64,000 nt of DNA from Asaia bogorensis (lineage in GTDB: Bacteria > Pseudomonadota > Alphaproteobacteria > Acetobacterales > Acetobacteraceae), in the NCBI GenBank assembly GCA_943333505.2, contig CALQTN020000004.1, positions 1-64,000 on the forward strand, in the 5' to 3' direction. The notes under the pieces were generated by a model. It saw nothing but the letters and a program-made list of their open reading frames with translations. It was not told the DNA's origin and did no database searches. The translations under genes and the position numbers were made by a program. Of this stretch, positions 15,681 through 24,328 are shown piece by piece (position 1 is the stretch's first letter; each line of letters opens with the position of its first letter).

Positions 15681-16673
15681 TCACGGTAACCATAGCACAT
15701 CGTCGATCCGGTCCACCCCGGCGGCCAGCATCGCCAGCCTGTCGAACCCAAGCGCAATTCCAGCGCATGGCGGTAAGCCCAGGGTGAGGGCGGCCAGAAA
15801 ATCCTCATCCATGTCCCAATCCGGCCCACCATACAGCGCGTGGCGGCGGGCGCGGTCGATCGCGAAGCGGGCGCGCTGTTCCACCGGATCGGTGAGTTCG
15901 ACGAAGGCGTTGGCGAGTTCCATCCCGCCCGCGAATAATTCGAAGCGTTCGGCGACCCGTGGATCGGCTGGATCGCGGCGGGCGAGGGCAGCTTGTGCTG
16001 CTGGCCAATGGGTTAGGAAGGTCGGGTGGCGCTGTCCGATCGCCGGTTCGACCCGATCGAGCAGCAGGCGGAAAAACAAATCCTCCCAATCCTCGCCATC
16101 ACGCAGCCGCACCCCGGCCTCACGCGCCAGGGCCGCCGCATCGTCGGCGGTTCCCAACACATCGGCGCCAACGTACCGGGTGAAGGCATCGGCCACCGTC
16201 AACCGTTCGAACCGGCTGAGATCGATCGCCATACCCCGGCAGACCAGATGTTGCGGCAGCACCGCGCGCAGCAGCGCTTCGGTCTCATCCATCAGATCAA
16301 TAAGCGTCCCATCCGGGCGATACCATTCCAGCAGGGTGAATTCGGCGGAATGGGTGTCGGATGCCTCGTTGTTGCGCCACACCCGGGCGAGCTGGAAAAT
16401 TCGCCCGGCGCCGGCGGCGAGCAGTTTCTTCATCGCGAATTCGGGCGAGGTATGCAGCCAAAGGTCCCGCCCGCCACCTTGCGGATAAGTCTGGTGGGTG
16501 CGGAAGGTGGCGATGTGGACGTCCTCGCCCGGTGCTGCCACCGCGTAAGGCGTTTCAACCTCGAGATAGTCGCGATCGGCGAAAAACCGCCGCGTGTCGG
16601 CCGCCAGCCGAGCCCGTGCCCGCAAGGCAGGCAGCCGGGCGGACAGGCTGTCGGGGTGCCAGGGCGGGATCAT
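15681..16673 (-). CDS. epmA: EF-P--(R)-beta-lysine ligase (EpmA/PoxA/GenX)
   Basis: A 330-residue class II lysyl-tRNA-synthetase-like enzyme that attaches beta-lysine to elongation factor P, in line with the 325 residues of the E. coli enzyme. It lacks the tRNA anticodon-binding domain. Motif 2 is visible as FQLARVWRNNEASDTHSAEF, and motif 3 as GIALGFDRLAML near the C-terminus, with the substrate-pocket segment FAGGMELANAFVEL before it. The ATG at 16673 overlaps the stop of the upstream PhzF-like gene (ATGA). No efp or epmB (the beta-lysine-forming aminomutase) lies in this window. The assignment from motifs and length is strong. Confidence 0.9.
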   Translation of the reverse strand: MIPPWHPDSLSARLPALRARARLAADTRRFFADRDYLEVETPYAVAAPGEDVHIATFRTHQTYPQGGGRDLWLHTSPEFAMKKLLAAGAGRIFQLARVWRNNEASDTHSAEFTLLEWYRPDGTLIDLMDETEALLRAVLPQHLVCRGMAIDLSRFERLTVADAFTRYVGADVLGTADDAAALAREAGVRLRDGEDWEDLFFRLLLDRVEPAIGQRHPTFLTHWPAAQAALARRDPADPRVAERFELFAGGMELANAFVELTDPVEQRARFAIDRARRHALYGGPDWDMDEDFLAALTLGLPPCAGIALGFDRLAMLAAGVDRIDDVLWLP

Positions 16674-17533
16674 GGCAGCGTGGTGAAGCGGCCTTCGCCA
16701 ACCACGACCGCGCCACCGCTGATCGAGATTTGGCTGACCGTGCCGCCAACCCGGGTGGCGGTTGCACCTATGGTGCTCGGTCGGCCGATTTCGACGCCCT
16801 GGGTGATGGTGGCGCGCAATACACCATCGGCGGGACCGGGCAGGCTGCCGACCAGACCAGCGGCGGCGGACCCGGTTGCCGGGTCCTCCCCCACGCCCAA
16901 ACCGGGCGCGAACAGGCGGGCATGGATGGCAAGGTGGTCCACCGTGGCTGCGGTGACCGCATAAAGATAGATCGCGTGCCCCCAAACGCGGGCGGCCATG
17001 TTGCGCCACAAGTCCAGCCGCAATTCGGCGCGTGCCACCGCGTCGCGATCCACCAGCGGCACATAGATGAAGGCTGCCCCATAGCCGGCCTGGAAGGCTG
17101 GGGCGGCCAACCGGTCAACCCCCAGCACGGCGGCAAATTCGGCGTCGGTGACCGAGAGCGCCGGGCTTTCCGGTGGACCGTCGCGATAAAATGTCGCGTT
17201 CGCGCCATCAAGCACCACCCGCACCGGCCCAACCCCAAGCTCCAGCACCGCTTCGCCCGCCGCGCGCCCAAGTGATGCCAGCACCAAAGCCGTGCCAATG
17301 GTTGGGTGCCCGGCAAAGGCCATTTCGTTGCCCGGGGTGAAAATCCGTACCGCGAACCTGCCGGGCGCGCTGCCTTGCGTCACGAAGGTGGTTTCCGACA
17401 AATTCAGTTCCTTGGTCAGGACCTGCATTTGCGCGGTGGTCAGGCCAGCAGCGTCAGGGAACACCGCCAGCGGATTGCCGCCGAAGGGCCGGTCGGTGAA
17501 GACGTCGGTGATGATGTAGCGATAGTCCGGCAT
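16670..17533 (-). CDS. PhzF-family protein
   Basis: A 287-residue two-domain protein of the PhzF/diaminopimelate-epimerase-like fold. The start YIITDVFTDRPFGGNPLAVF is diagnostic, and the catalytic glutamate is in ELNLSETTF (Glu47). The second half has GVGEDPATGSAAAGL, the matching loop of the second domain. PhzF isomerises trans-2,3-dihydro-3-hydroxyanthranilate in phenazine makers, but most family members have unknown substrates and there are no other phenazine genes here. The stop overlaps the start of epmA. A divergent Ldh-family gene lies 181 bases away. Confidence 0.87.
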   Translation of the reverse strand: MPDYRYIITDVFTDRPFGGNPLAVFPDAAGLTTAQMQVLTKELNLSETTFVTQGSAPGRFAVRIFTPGNEMAFAGHPTIGTALVLASLGRAAGEAVLELGVGPVRVVLDGANATFYRDGPPESPALSVTDAEFAAVLGVDRLAAPAFQAGYGAAFIYVPLVDRDAVARAELRLDLWRNMAARVWGHAIYLYAVTAATVDHLAIHARLFAPGLGVGEDPATGSAAAGLVGSLPGPADGVLRATITQGVEIGRPSTIGATATRVGGTVSQISISGGAVVVGEGRFTTLP

Positions 17534-17714
17534 CCGGCGATCCGTTCACGTTATCTTCGGACCAGTCTAACGATCTTTGAAGCCACGACCAACTGCCGGC
17601 CGCTTTGTCGTCAAACCCCGATTTTGCTGGCTATGACTGTGCTGTTACTGGTGTGCCTGTCGTATCTCGCCTGCGTGGGAGGTTCGACCAGATCGTCCGG
17701 AAAGGAAACCTGAA

Positions 17715-18764
17715 ATGCCGAAAATCCAAGCCGCCCGCCTCAGCGAAATCGGCGAGGCCCTGCTGATTGCCGCCGGCGCCCCGCCAGCCGAAGCCGAAAT
17801 CGTCATGCGTCATTGCACCAACGCCAACCTCGCCGGCCATGACAGCCACGGCATCATCGCCATCCCGACTTATATCGACAGGGTCCGCGCCGGGCACATC
17901 GTTCCGGGGGCGCCATGGGAAATCAAGCAGGAGTCGGCGACCACCACGGTGATTGACGGCCATTGGGGTTTCGGTTTTGTTGCCAATGAACGGGCGATGA
18001 AGCTCACCATCGAAAAGGCGCGAAAATCCAACGTCGCCGCCGCCACGGTGTTCCGCCAGGGCCATATCGGGCGACTGGCCAATTATCCTTTGATGGCGGC
18101 GAAAGAGGGCATGATCGGGATGATCACCGCCGATAGCGGCCGTTCGCCCAAGCACGTCGCCCCGTTTGGCGGGCGGGAGGCACGGCTCGGCACCAACCCG
18201 ATTTCATTCGCCATTCCGTCTAATCTCGACGGGCCGCTGGTGCTCGACATGGCAACATCCGCCGTGGCCGCTGGCAAGGTGTCGCTGTCGGCGGCGCGCG
18301 GCAAGTCGATGCCGCTTGGCTGGGTGGTCGACAAGGACGGCAACCCCACCACCGATCCTGGCGCGCTCAAGGCCGGCGGTGCGCTGCTGCCGCTGGGCGG
18401 GACCGAGGGCTACAAGGGCACCGGGTTGGCGGTGATCGTCGAAATCCTGTGCGGCTTGCTCACCGGATTGGGCTTCGGGGTTGAGCCGACCGGGCGGCAC
18501 AATGACGGCTGCTTTATGGCGGTGTTCAATGTTGAAGCGTTCCGCCCGCTGGAGCGCTTCAAGGAAGAAGTCGGCGAATTCGCCGCCTACCTCAAATCCA
18601 CCCCGCCCAGCGCCGGCAGCCCGGGCGTGTTCTATCCCGGAGAGATCGAATACCTCACCGAGCAGGATCGCCGGGCCAATGGGGTCGATGTCGAGGATGC
18701 GACCTGGAAAAAACTCGCCGAACTGGCCGCTGGTTACGGTCTGTCGGAGCGCTTGGGCCTCTGA
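17715..18764 (+). CDS. Ldh-family oxidoreductase (malate/L-lactate/ureidoglycolate dehydrogenase type)
   Basis: A 349-residue NAD(P)-dependent 2-hydroxy-acid dehydrogenase of the MDH2/YlbC/AllD family, which has its own fold unrelated to ordinary malate dehydrogenases. The family motif NANLAGHDSHGIIAIPTYIDRV is present in two parts, with GHDSHG at 41-46. The cofactor-binding part is visible as GTNPISFAIP and MATSAVAAGKV. GGAAAGGAAA lies before the ATG. The substrate may be a malate-, lactate- or sulfolactate-like acid; the sequence alone does not decide. It is followed by two hairpins that may end transcription. Confidence 0.87.
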   Translation: MPKIQAARLSEIGEALLIAAGAPPAEAEIVMRHCTNANLAGHDSHGIIAIPTYIDRVRAGHIVPGAPWEIKQESATTTVIDGHWGFGFVANERAMKLTIEKARKSNVAAATVFRQGHIGRLANYPLMAAKEGMIGMITADSGRSPKHVAPFGGREARLGTNPISFAIPSNLDGPLVLDMATSAVAAGKVSLSAARGKSMPLGWVVDKDGNPTTDPGALKAGGALLPLGGTEGYKGTGLAVIVEILCGLLTGLGFGVEPTGRHNDGCFMAVFNVEAFRPLERFKEEVGEFAAYLKSTPPSAGSPGVFYPGEIEYLTEQDRRANGVDVEDATWKKLAELAAGYGLSERLGL

Positions 18765-18789
18765 TCGGTCACGCCGCACGGAGATAAAG

Positions 18790-18895
18790 CGATCGCGCCG
18801 GTCACGGTTCGTGTGACCGGACGATCGCGATCGCCGGTAGCCTGGGAGGACTTCGCCCGCGTAGCCGCCAGTCCCTTGGACAGGCGGCTACGCGG
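18790..18895. terminator. Two consecutive strong hairpins after the Ldh gene
   Basis: The first hairpin (18790-18827) pairs CGATCG and CCGGTCAC with their complements around a small internal loop. The second (18857-18895) pairs CCGCGTAGCCGCC with GGCGGCTACGCGG, and its loop pairs again (GTCC with GGAC), giving about 17 base pairs with one A-A mismatch. No long T run follows, so this may be a repeat or a processing signal instead of a classic terminator. Confidence 0.5.
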
Positions 18896-19003
18896 ATCAC
18901 GCCGTGGGGTACAAAGCTCGCCCAGATGGGTAAAACCGGGCCAGTTGGATCAATCCAATGAGTGCCTGGATCTTAGAATTTGAAACCAAGGAGATACTCC
19001 GCC

Positions 19004-19255
19004 TCACCGGAAGCAACTCTTGAAGCTGCCTTGCGGACGGACATTGCCCCGGCGCGCGCTTGTGATGGCCGCGGCATGATCACGGAACTGGGCGTTCAAC
19101 ATGCTGCGGCGCTGTGCGATCCGCTTGCCGTCGCGCAGCATGTCAACCAGGCCGGCGCTCATCACGAACGCGATTCCAAGGCAAAGGATCGGACGTGCCG
19201 CTGGTGGGGCTACCAGGAACAGGCAAGCCAGTGTGGCCAACAAGAACACGCGCAT
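19004..19255 (-). CDS. Small hypothetical membrane protein
   Basis: An 83-residue frame starting MRVFLLATLACLFLVAPPAA, with GGAG six bases before the ATG at 19255. The first 40 residues form either a signal peptide plus a membrane segment or two membrane helices (ARPILCLGIAFVMSAGLVDML). The remaining half is basic and polar (KRIAQRRSMLNAQFRDHAAAI). There are no homologues I recognise. It is divergent from the acyltransferase gene at 19415. The start and even the reality of the gene are uncertain, but the hydrophobic pattern and ribosome binding site support it. Confidence 0.45.
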   Translation of the reverse strand: MRVFLLATLACLFLVAPPAARPILCLGIAFVMSAGLVDMLRDGKRIAQRRSMLNAQFRDHAAAITSARRGNVRPQGSFKSCFR

Positions 19256-19414
19256 GAAAATCTCCATTCGGCTATAATGCTCTTTGTGGAAGCAACCTCC
19301 GTGCCACTGTAGAGAGGGCGAAATACGCCGGTATGCGCGGCTGAAGCCCCGCATTTTGCATTTTGCAACGCAACAAACAGCGAAGGCCCGCGAAATGCAA
19401 AGGATGACAGACAG

Positions 19415-20329
19415 ATGAACTGGACCCGCGCGGAACTGCGTGACTACGCGATTTACCTCGGCCTGCGCGCCTTGCCGATCGATGCTTGCTCGGCCCTCGG
19501 CGCGGTTCTGGGACGCGGCAAGCTCGGCCGGCTTATGCGCCCGGAGGCCGAAGCGCGGGGCAAGGCGGCGATGGCGTTACTGCGCCCCGACCTCGCAGCA
19601 CCAGACCGGATCGAGGCCAGCACCGCGCGTCTGTGGGGCAATCTTGGCCGCATCTTCTGCGAATTCGCGGTGTTGCCAAAGATCCTGGCAGCCGGGCGGG
19701 CGGTGGTGTCCGACCCCGATCTGCTCGATCGGATTTATGCCGATCAGCGGCCGAGCATTTTTTGTTTCGTGCATACCGGCAACTGGGAGGTCATCGGCGC
19801 CCAGATGGCCACCCATCCGCGGATTTATCCCGGTCGGCCGCTCGCGGGGATTGTGATGCCGCCTGGCAGCCGCGCCCATGCCAGGATTGCCGCCAATCAG
19901 CGTGCCCATATGGCGGTCGATCTGATCCCGATGGATGGCAAGGTCTGGCATCGCCTTGCGGAAACCCTGCGCCAGCCGGGCGGAGTGGTCTGGCTCGCCG
20001 CTGATGAGATTGTCGATGGCGTGGTGATGGCGCCACATTTCGGCCGGCGGCTCAAACCCAACGGCAACATGGCCAAGATCGTTCGCCTGGCCGCCGCCAC
20101 CGGGGCGCGCGTCGTGCCGATTTACAGTGAGCGGCGGAAAGGGGCGAACTTCATCTCCCACGTCCTGCCGCCGCTTGATATTCACCCTGGTCGGCTCGGG
20201 CCCGACGGCGTGCTGGCGCAGGTTGCCCGGCTTGATGCGATATTTGGCCCGATCGTGCGCGCCCATCTCGACCAATGGTTCTGGACGGTGGACCTGGCGT
20301 CGGCCCCGGATGATCCGATTACCGGGTGA
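19415..20329 (+). CDS. Lipid A-type acyltransferase (LpxL/HtrB family)
   Basis: A 304-residue lysophospholipid/lipid A acyltransferase. The catalytic H-x4-E motif is HTGNWE with His120 and Glu125. Further family landmarks are PPGSRAHARIAANQRAH and AADEIVDGVVMAPHFGRR, the latter close to the DQ...G.APFFG region of LpxL proteins. It would transfer a fatty acyl group to lipid A or a similar lipid at the inner membrane. It lacks a clear N-terminal membrane helix, although residues 10-34 are moderately hydrophobic. Cytoplasmic-face peripheral attachment is likely. It is followed after 171 bases by the beta-roll protein gene. Confidence 0.82.
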   Translation: MNWTRAELRDYAIYLGLRALPIDACSALGAVLGRGKLGRLMRPEAEARGKAAMALLRPDLAAPDRIEASTARLWGNLGRIFCEFAVLPKILAAGRAVVSDPDLLDRIYADQRPSIFCFVHTGNWEVIGAQMATHPRIYPGRPLAGIVMPPGSRAHARIAANQRAHMAVDLIPMDGKVWHRLAETLRQPGGVVWLAADEIVDGVVMAPHFGRRLKPNGNMAKIVRLAAATGARVVPIYSERRKGANFISHVLPPLDIHPGRLGPDGVLAQVARLDAIFGPIVRAHLDQWFWTVDLASAPDDPITG

Positions 20330-20500
20330 CCCAAGGCGGCCCGCGGTCAAATCGGCGTGTGCGGGGGCTTTGTCAGCGGGATGTCAGGAATAGCCGCTAG
20401 AAGAGGAGCGTCAGGATGAGTTCGGCGGGGGCGCAAATCGCCAAGCGCGGCGTCTTCGGTTCGCAACCAGGCCATGACCGGCAGGTAAGGATTTTTTAAG

Positions 20501-22471
20501 ATGGCCAGTTCCGACGTCACCGCGCTCCAGGCGATCGCCAATTTTCGCGCCAACAGGCGGGGGCCGGTGCAAGGCGTGGCCGATACCGCCGATCAGGTTT
20601 CGCGCAATCTCGACGCCCTCAAAGACCTCGCCGAAAATGGTGGCCTTGCCAGTATCACCCTATGGACCACAGGCCCGATGAGCGTGAGTTGGGGGCAATA
20701 CACCGATAACAAAGCAGTGTTTGACCGTATGCGCGGCGGGTTTTCGCTGAGCGTGGCGCTGGTGCCGGCATCGGCGGCCGCCAGCGTGCAGGCCGATCGT
20801 CTGGTGACAAGTTTCACCGTGCGTGACCAGGCCGCCGAAATCAGCGCGCGCTTTGATACGCTGAACAGCGCCAGCAAGCTGACCCAGATCTTCACCAGCG
20901 ACAGCCGGCCGCTCGCCGTCACCCGGGAACAGACCACCGCCGGCCCGGTCGCATTGGGCAAACTCACCGCCGGTTACGCGATCGCTGCAACCGGCGGCTC
21001 GCTCAATTTAAGGGTCCACAGCGTTGATGTTGATAGCCCGGACGGGGTCAAGTCCGCCGAAGATCTGCTGAAATCGATCAACGATGATGTCGCCGGGTCG
21101 ATCCCCGGTGCAACCGTCGCCGCCTCGGTCAGCGGCGTGCTGGAGGTCCGCGATGGTGGCCGGTTCGAAATGGGGGACAGCTACCACGACCTGGTGGCTG
21201 CCGTGTCGGTGCCGGTGACCGTGTTCGGCGGCAGCCGGGACGGTCAGCGCGTGCTCGCCGGCACGGGTGGACTGGCCTACAACGCCGGCGCCGGTGCCGG
21301 CACTGTGGTCGCGGGCGGTGGGAACAACCTCATCAGTATGTACGCCGGCGCTGGCCGCCAGGAGGTGCGGACCGGCGGTGGCGACGATGTGATCGTCGCC
21401 ATGACCGGCGCCAACACCATCAACGCTGGCAGCGGTAGCAACCAGATTCTGTCGAATGGCGATAATGTGATAAATTTGTCCGGCAATGACCTGATCCAGG
21501 TGCTCGCCGGGCGCAGCACCATCAACGGTGGTGCTAGCCGCGCGACAGTCTATCTCGGCCGCGACGCGAGCGAGTTCAATGGCGGCGACGGTCATGCGGT
21601 GGTGGTGGTCGGCGCGGGCGCGGCGCGCTTGAACGCTATGCGCGGCGGGCAGCTTTGGATGGAAGACGGCGGTGGCGTTGTCGACAGCCGCGGCGCCAAC
21701 ACAATTATCGGTGGGGCAGGGGCTGCCACGGTGAACGCGGTCGGCGGCGATGATTTTGTCTTTGCCGGCAATGGCGCGCTGGAATTCAACGCCGGCGCCG
21801 GTATCTCGACCATTCTTGGGGCGGCGGGTGGGCGCAGCACGATCAGGGGCGGCGCGGGGTCGGTGATCGATATTTCGTACGGCGAAACCCATTATGTCGG
21901 GGGCACCGGCGCCGATACCATCGCCGCCTTCGGCGGAAGCGTCACCATTGCCGGGGGGGCGGGCACTGGGGTGTTTCTCGGCGGCACGCGCGGGCACAAC
22001 CTTATCGCAGGCGGCAGCGGTCGGGCGACAATTTTTGGTGGCGGCGATGGCGATATTTTGCGCGCAGGCGGGGGCGCGGGCGATGTGCTGGTTGCGGGCG
22101 GCGGGGCTGAAACCCTAAGCGCGGTGGGCACCAACGGGGATCAGAAATTCTACGGCGGATCTGGCGATGATCTTATCCTGCTTGGCGCCGGAACCGCGCA
22201 GGTGCTGGCAGGCACCGGGACCGCAACCATCGTCGCGGGGAGCGGCACGGATCTGATTGCCGTGCTCAATGGCAACCGGTCCAACGTGGTGGTGCAAAAC
22301 TTCACGTCGGGGCATGACTTCGTCTCGGTTCTGAATTACGGATCCGGCGAGGTCGCCCGGGCGCTATCCTCCGCCACAACGGCATCCGGCTCCGAACGGC
22401 TCATCCTGAGCGATGGAACCTCCCTCGTATTCCAAAATGTCACTGGCCTGGCGCTGAAAGACTTTCTCTAA
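20501..22471 (+). CDS. Secreted beta-roll / RTX-like repeat protein (type I secretion likely)
   Basis: A 656-residue Gly/Ala-rich protein. Residues about 22-70 (VADTADQVSRNLDALKDLAE) match the short alpha-helical module common in large proteins exported by type I secretion. From about 250 to 590 there are many repeats of 9-20 residues of the GGxGxxxI kind, for example GGGDDVIVAM and GGSGDDLILLGAGTAQVLAG. Only a few carry the Asp residues of calcium-binding RTX nonapeptides; most are reduced to GGAGxATI. There is no N-terminal signal peptide. The C-terminus ends LSDGTSLVFQNVTGLALKDF, like uncleaved type I secretion signals. No secretion genes lie next to it. Confidence 0.75.
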   Translation: MASSDVTALQAIANFRANRRGPVQGVADTADQVSRNLDALKDLAENGGLASITLWTTGPMSVSWGQYTDNKAVFDRMRGGFSLSVALVPASAAASVQADRLVTSFTVRDQAAEISARFDTLNSASKLTQIFTSDSRPLAVTREQTTAGPVALGKLTAGYAIAATGGSLNLRVHSVDVDSPDGVKSAEDLLKSINDDVAGSIPGATVAASVSGVLEVRDGGRFEMGDSYHDLVAAVSVPVTVFGGSRDGQRVLAGTGGLAYNAGAGAGTVVAGGGNNLISMYAGAGRQEVRTGGGDDVIVAMTGANTINAGSGSNQILSNGDNVINLSGNDLIQVLAGRSTINGGASRATVYLGRDASEFNGGDGHAVVVVGAGAARLNAMRGGQLWMEDGGGVVDSRGANTIIGGAGAATVNAVGGDDFVFAGNGALEFNAGAGISTILGAAGGRSTIRGGAGSVIDISYGETHYVGGTGADTIAAFGGSVTIAGGAGTGVFLGGTRGHNLIAGGSGRATIFGGGDGDILRAGGGAGDVLVAGGGAETLSAVGTNGDQKFYGGSGDDLILLGAGTAQVLAGTGTATIVAGSGTDLIAVLNGNRSNVVVQNFTSGHDFVSVLNYGSGEVARALSSATTASGSERLILSDGTSLVFQNVTGLALKDFL

Positions 22472-22716
22472 TCAGCGATCTGGCTTGCGGTCAGGCTGGT
22501 CCGGGCTTGAATGTCGATCCGCCCCGACTTGGCATCCGGTGTTGCGCGTCGGGTTGGCCCGGAGCGGCGCGGCAAACAAAGATTTATCGCGACCCGTGTT
22601 GCCCCATCCTTCATGGGTCAACGCTGAAACGGGTTGGTATTAGGCCGAATCCCGCCTAGAGTTGGCGCCCGTTCGCCAGTGATCGGCGATCAACCCTTCA
22701 GGGAGTGCCCCCGGCT

Positions 22717-24318
22717 ATGTCGATATCCATGCTCAGAAAGACGGCGCTGCTTGCGGCCGTCGCGCTGACCGCCTCGCTCGGCGTTGCCCAGGCGCAGAAC
22801 AAGACCTTGGTCTATTGTTCGGAAGGCTCGCCGGAAAACTTCAACCCGATGATCAACACCACCGGCACCTCGCTTAATGCCAGCCGGCCGATCTATAACG
22901 GGCTGACCACCTTCATGAATGGCACCACCGCTGTTGGTCCGGCGCTCGCGGAAAAATGGGAAGTCTCGGCCGATGGCCTGACCTATACGTTCCATCTGCG
23001 CCGCAACGCCAAGTGGCATTCCAACAAGAATTTCAAACCGACCCGTGGCTTCAATGCCGATGACGTGGTGTTCAGCTTCGATCGCCAGGGCAACCCCGCC
23101 AATCCGTACCACAAAGTCACCGGCGGTGGGTATGATTATTGGGCCGATATGAACATGCCCAAGCTGCTGAAATCGGTCACCAAGGTGGACGATTACACGG
23201 TGAAGTTTGTCCTGAATGTGCCGCAGGCGCCGTTCATCGCCAATATTGCGATGCCGTTCGCCTCGGTTCAGTCCAAGGAATACGCCGACGTTCTGCTCAA
23301 GATGGGCAAGCCCGAGCTGATCGATCAGGACCCGATCGGCACTGGACCGTTTGAGTTCGTGCAGTACGTCAAGGATGCCACGATCCGCTACAAGCGTTTC
23401 GATGGCTATTATGGCAACAAGGCCAAGGTCACGAATCTGGTTTTCTCGATCAATAAGGACGCGGCCGTTCGTCTGGCCAAATTGCGCGCCAATGAATGCC
23501 AGATTTCGCCCTTCCCGTCGCCGGCCGATCTGCCGTCGATCCGCGCGGACAAGAACCTGCAATTGCTGTCTCAGCCCGGCCTGAACATTGGCTATCTCGC
23601 TTTCAACACCCTGAAGAAGCCGTTTGACGACGTGCGCGTACGCATGGCGATCAACATGGCGGTCGACAAGAAGGCCATTCTCACCGCCGTCTATCAGGGC
23701 GCTGGGCAAACCGCCAAGAACCTGATCCCGCCGACGATGTGGAGCTACAACGACAAGGTTGAAGACTTCAAATACGATCCGGCCGCGGCCAAGAAGCTGC
23801 TCGCCGAAGCCGGCTTCCCGGACGGGTTCGAAACCGATTTGTGGGCAATGCCGGTGCAGCGTCCCTATAACCCGGACGCAAAACGTATCGGTGAACTGAT
23901 GCAGGCCGATCTGGCGAAAATTGGCGTCAAGGCCAAGATCGTCAGCTACGAGTGGGGCGAATATCGCAAGCGCGCCCAAGCCGGCGATCACATGATGGCC
24001 CAGCTTGGCTGGTCCGGCGATAATGGGGATCCGGATAATTTCTTCGCGGTGCTGGCAAGCTGTGCCGCCGCCAAGGCTGGCTCGATCACCAAATGGTGCA
24101 ACCAGGAATATGATGCCCTGATCACCAAGGCCGCCACCATCAGCAATATCGGCGAGCGCACCAAGCTCTACGAACAGGCCCAGGTGATCATGCATAGGGA
24201 TGCGCCGTATCTGTTCATCGCCCATTCCGTGGTCTTCCAGCCGCTGCGTGCCAACGTGACCGGCTACAAGATCGCGGCTGTCGGCGGGAATGATTTCTCC
24301 GAAATCGACCTGAAGTAG
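22717..24318 (+). CDS. Peptide ABC transporter, periplasmic substrate-binding protein
   Basis: A 533-residue family 5 solute-binding protein (DppA-like). It has a signal peptide (LRKTALLAAVALTASLGVAQ) with likely cleavage after AQA at residue 26. Family features include the YCSEGSPENFNPMIN opening, LAEKWEVSADGLTYTFHLR, and RMAINMAVDKKAILTAVYQG in the middle. It should capture dipeptides or related molecules in the periplasm and hand them to the permease pair encoded next. I chose the ATG at 22717, 12 bases after GGGAG; GTG at 22705 and ATG at 22729 are alternatives. It is the first of five genes of one operon. Confidence 0.9.
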   Translation: MSISMLRKTALLAAVALTASLGVAQAQNKTLVYCSEGSPENFNPMINTTGTSLNASRPIYNGLTTFMNGTTAVGPALAEKWEVSADGLTYTFHLRRNAKWHSNKNFKPTRGFNADDVVFSFDRQGNPANPYHKVTGGGYDYWADMNMPKLLKSVTKVDDYTVKFVLNVPQAPFIANIAMPFASVQSKEYADVLLKMGKPELIDQDPIGTGPFEFVQYVKDATIRYKRFDGYYGNKAKVTNLVFSINKDAAVRLAKLRANECQISPFPSPADLPSIRADKNLQLLSQPGLNIGYLAFNTLKKPFDDVRVRMAINMAVDKKAILTAVYQGAGQTAKNLIPPTMWSYNDKVEDFKYDPAAAKKLLAEAGFPDGFETDLWAMPVQRPYNPDAKRIGELMQADLAKIGVKAKIVSYEWGEYRKRAQAGDHMMAQLGWSGDNGDPDNFFAVLASCAAAKAGSITKWCNQEYDALITKAATISNIGERTKLYEQAQVIMHRDAPYLFIAHSVVFQPLRANVTGYKIAAVGGNDFSEIDLK

Positions 24319-24328
24319 TCTTGTCATA

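Noticed and set aside
16670-17533. Phenazine biosynthesis locus from the PhzF match
   Set aside because: No other phz genes are present; PhzF-like proteins of unknown function are common.
21270-22270. Repetitive DNA that might suggest a repeat array
   Set aside because: The repetition is that of codons for GGxG protein repeats inside an intact reading frame; there are no constant repeats with unique spacers, so it is not a CRISPR array.
22533-22551. Sigma-54-like TTGGCATCCGGTGTTGCG
   Set aside because: The GG and GC are eleven bases apart, one too many for a -24/-12 promoter.
22690-24327. Long minus-strand open frame of about 545 codons
   Set aside because: It lies exactly opposite the peptide-binding protein gene, has no family motif, and is of the His/Arg/Gly-rich kind made by antisense frames in GC-rich DNA.
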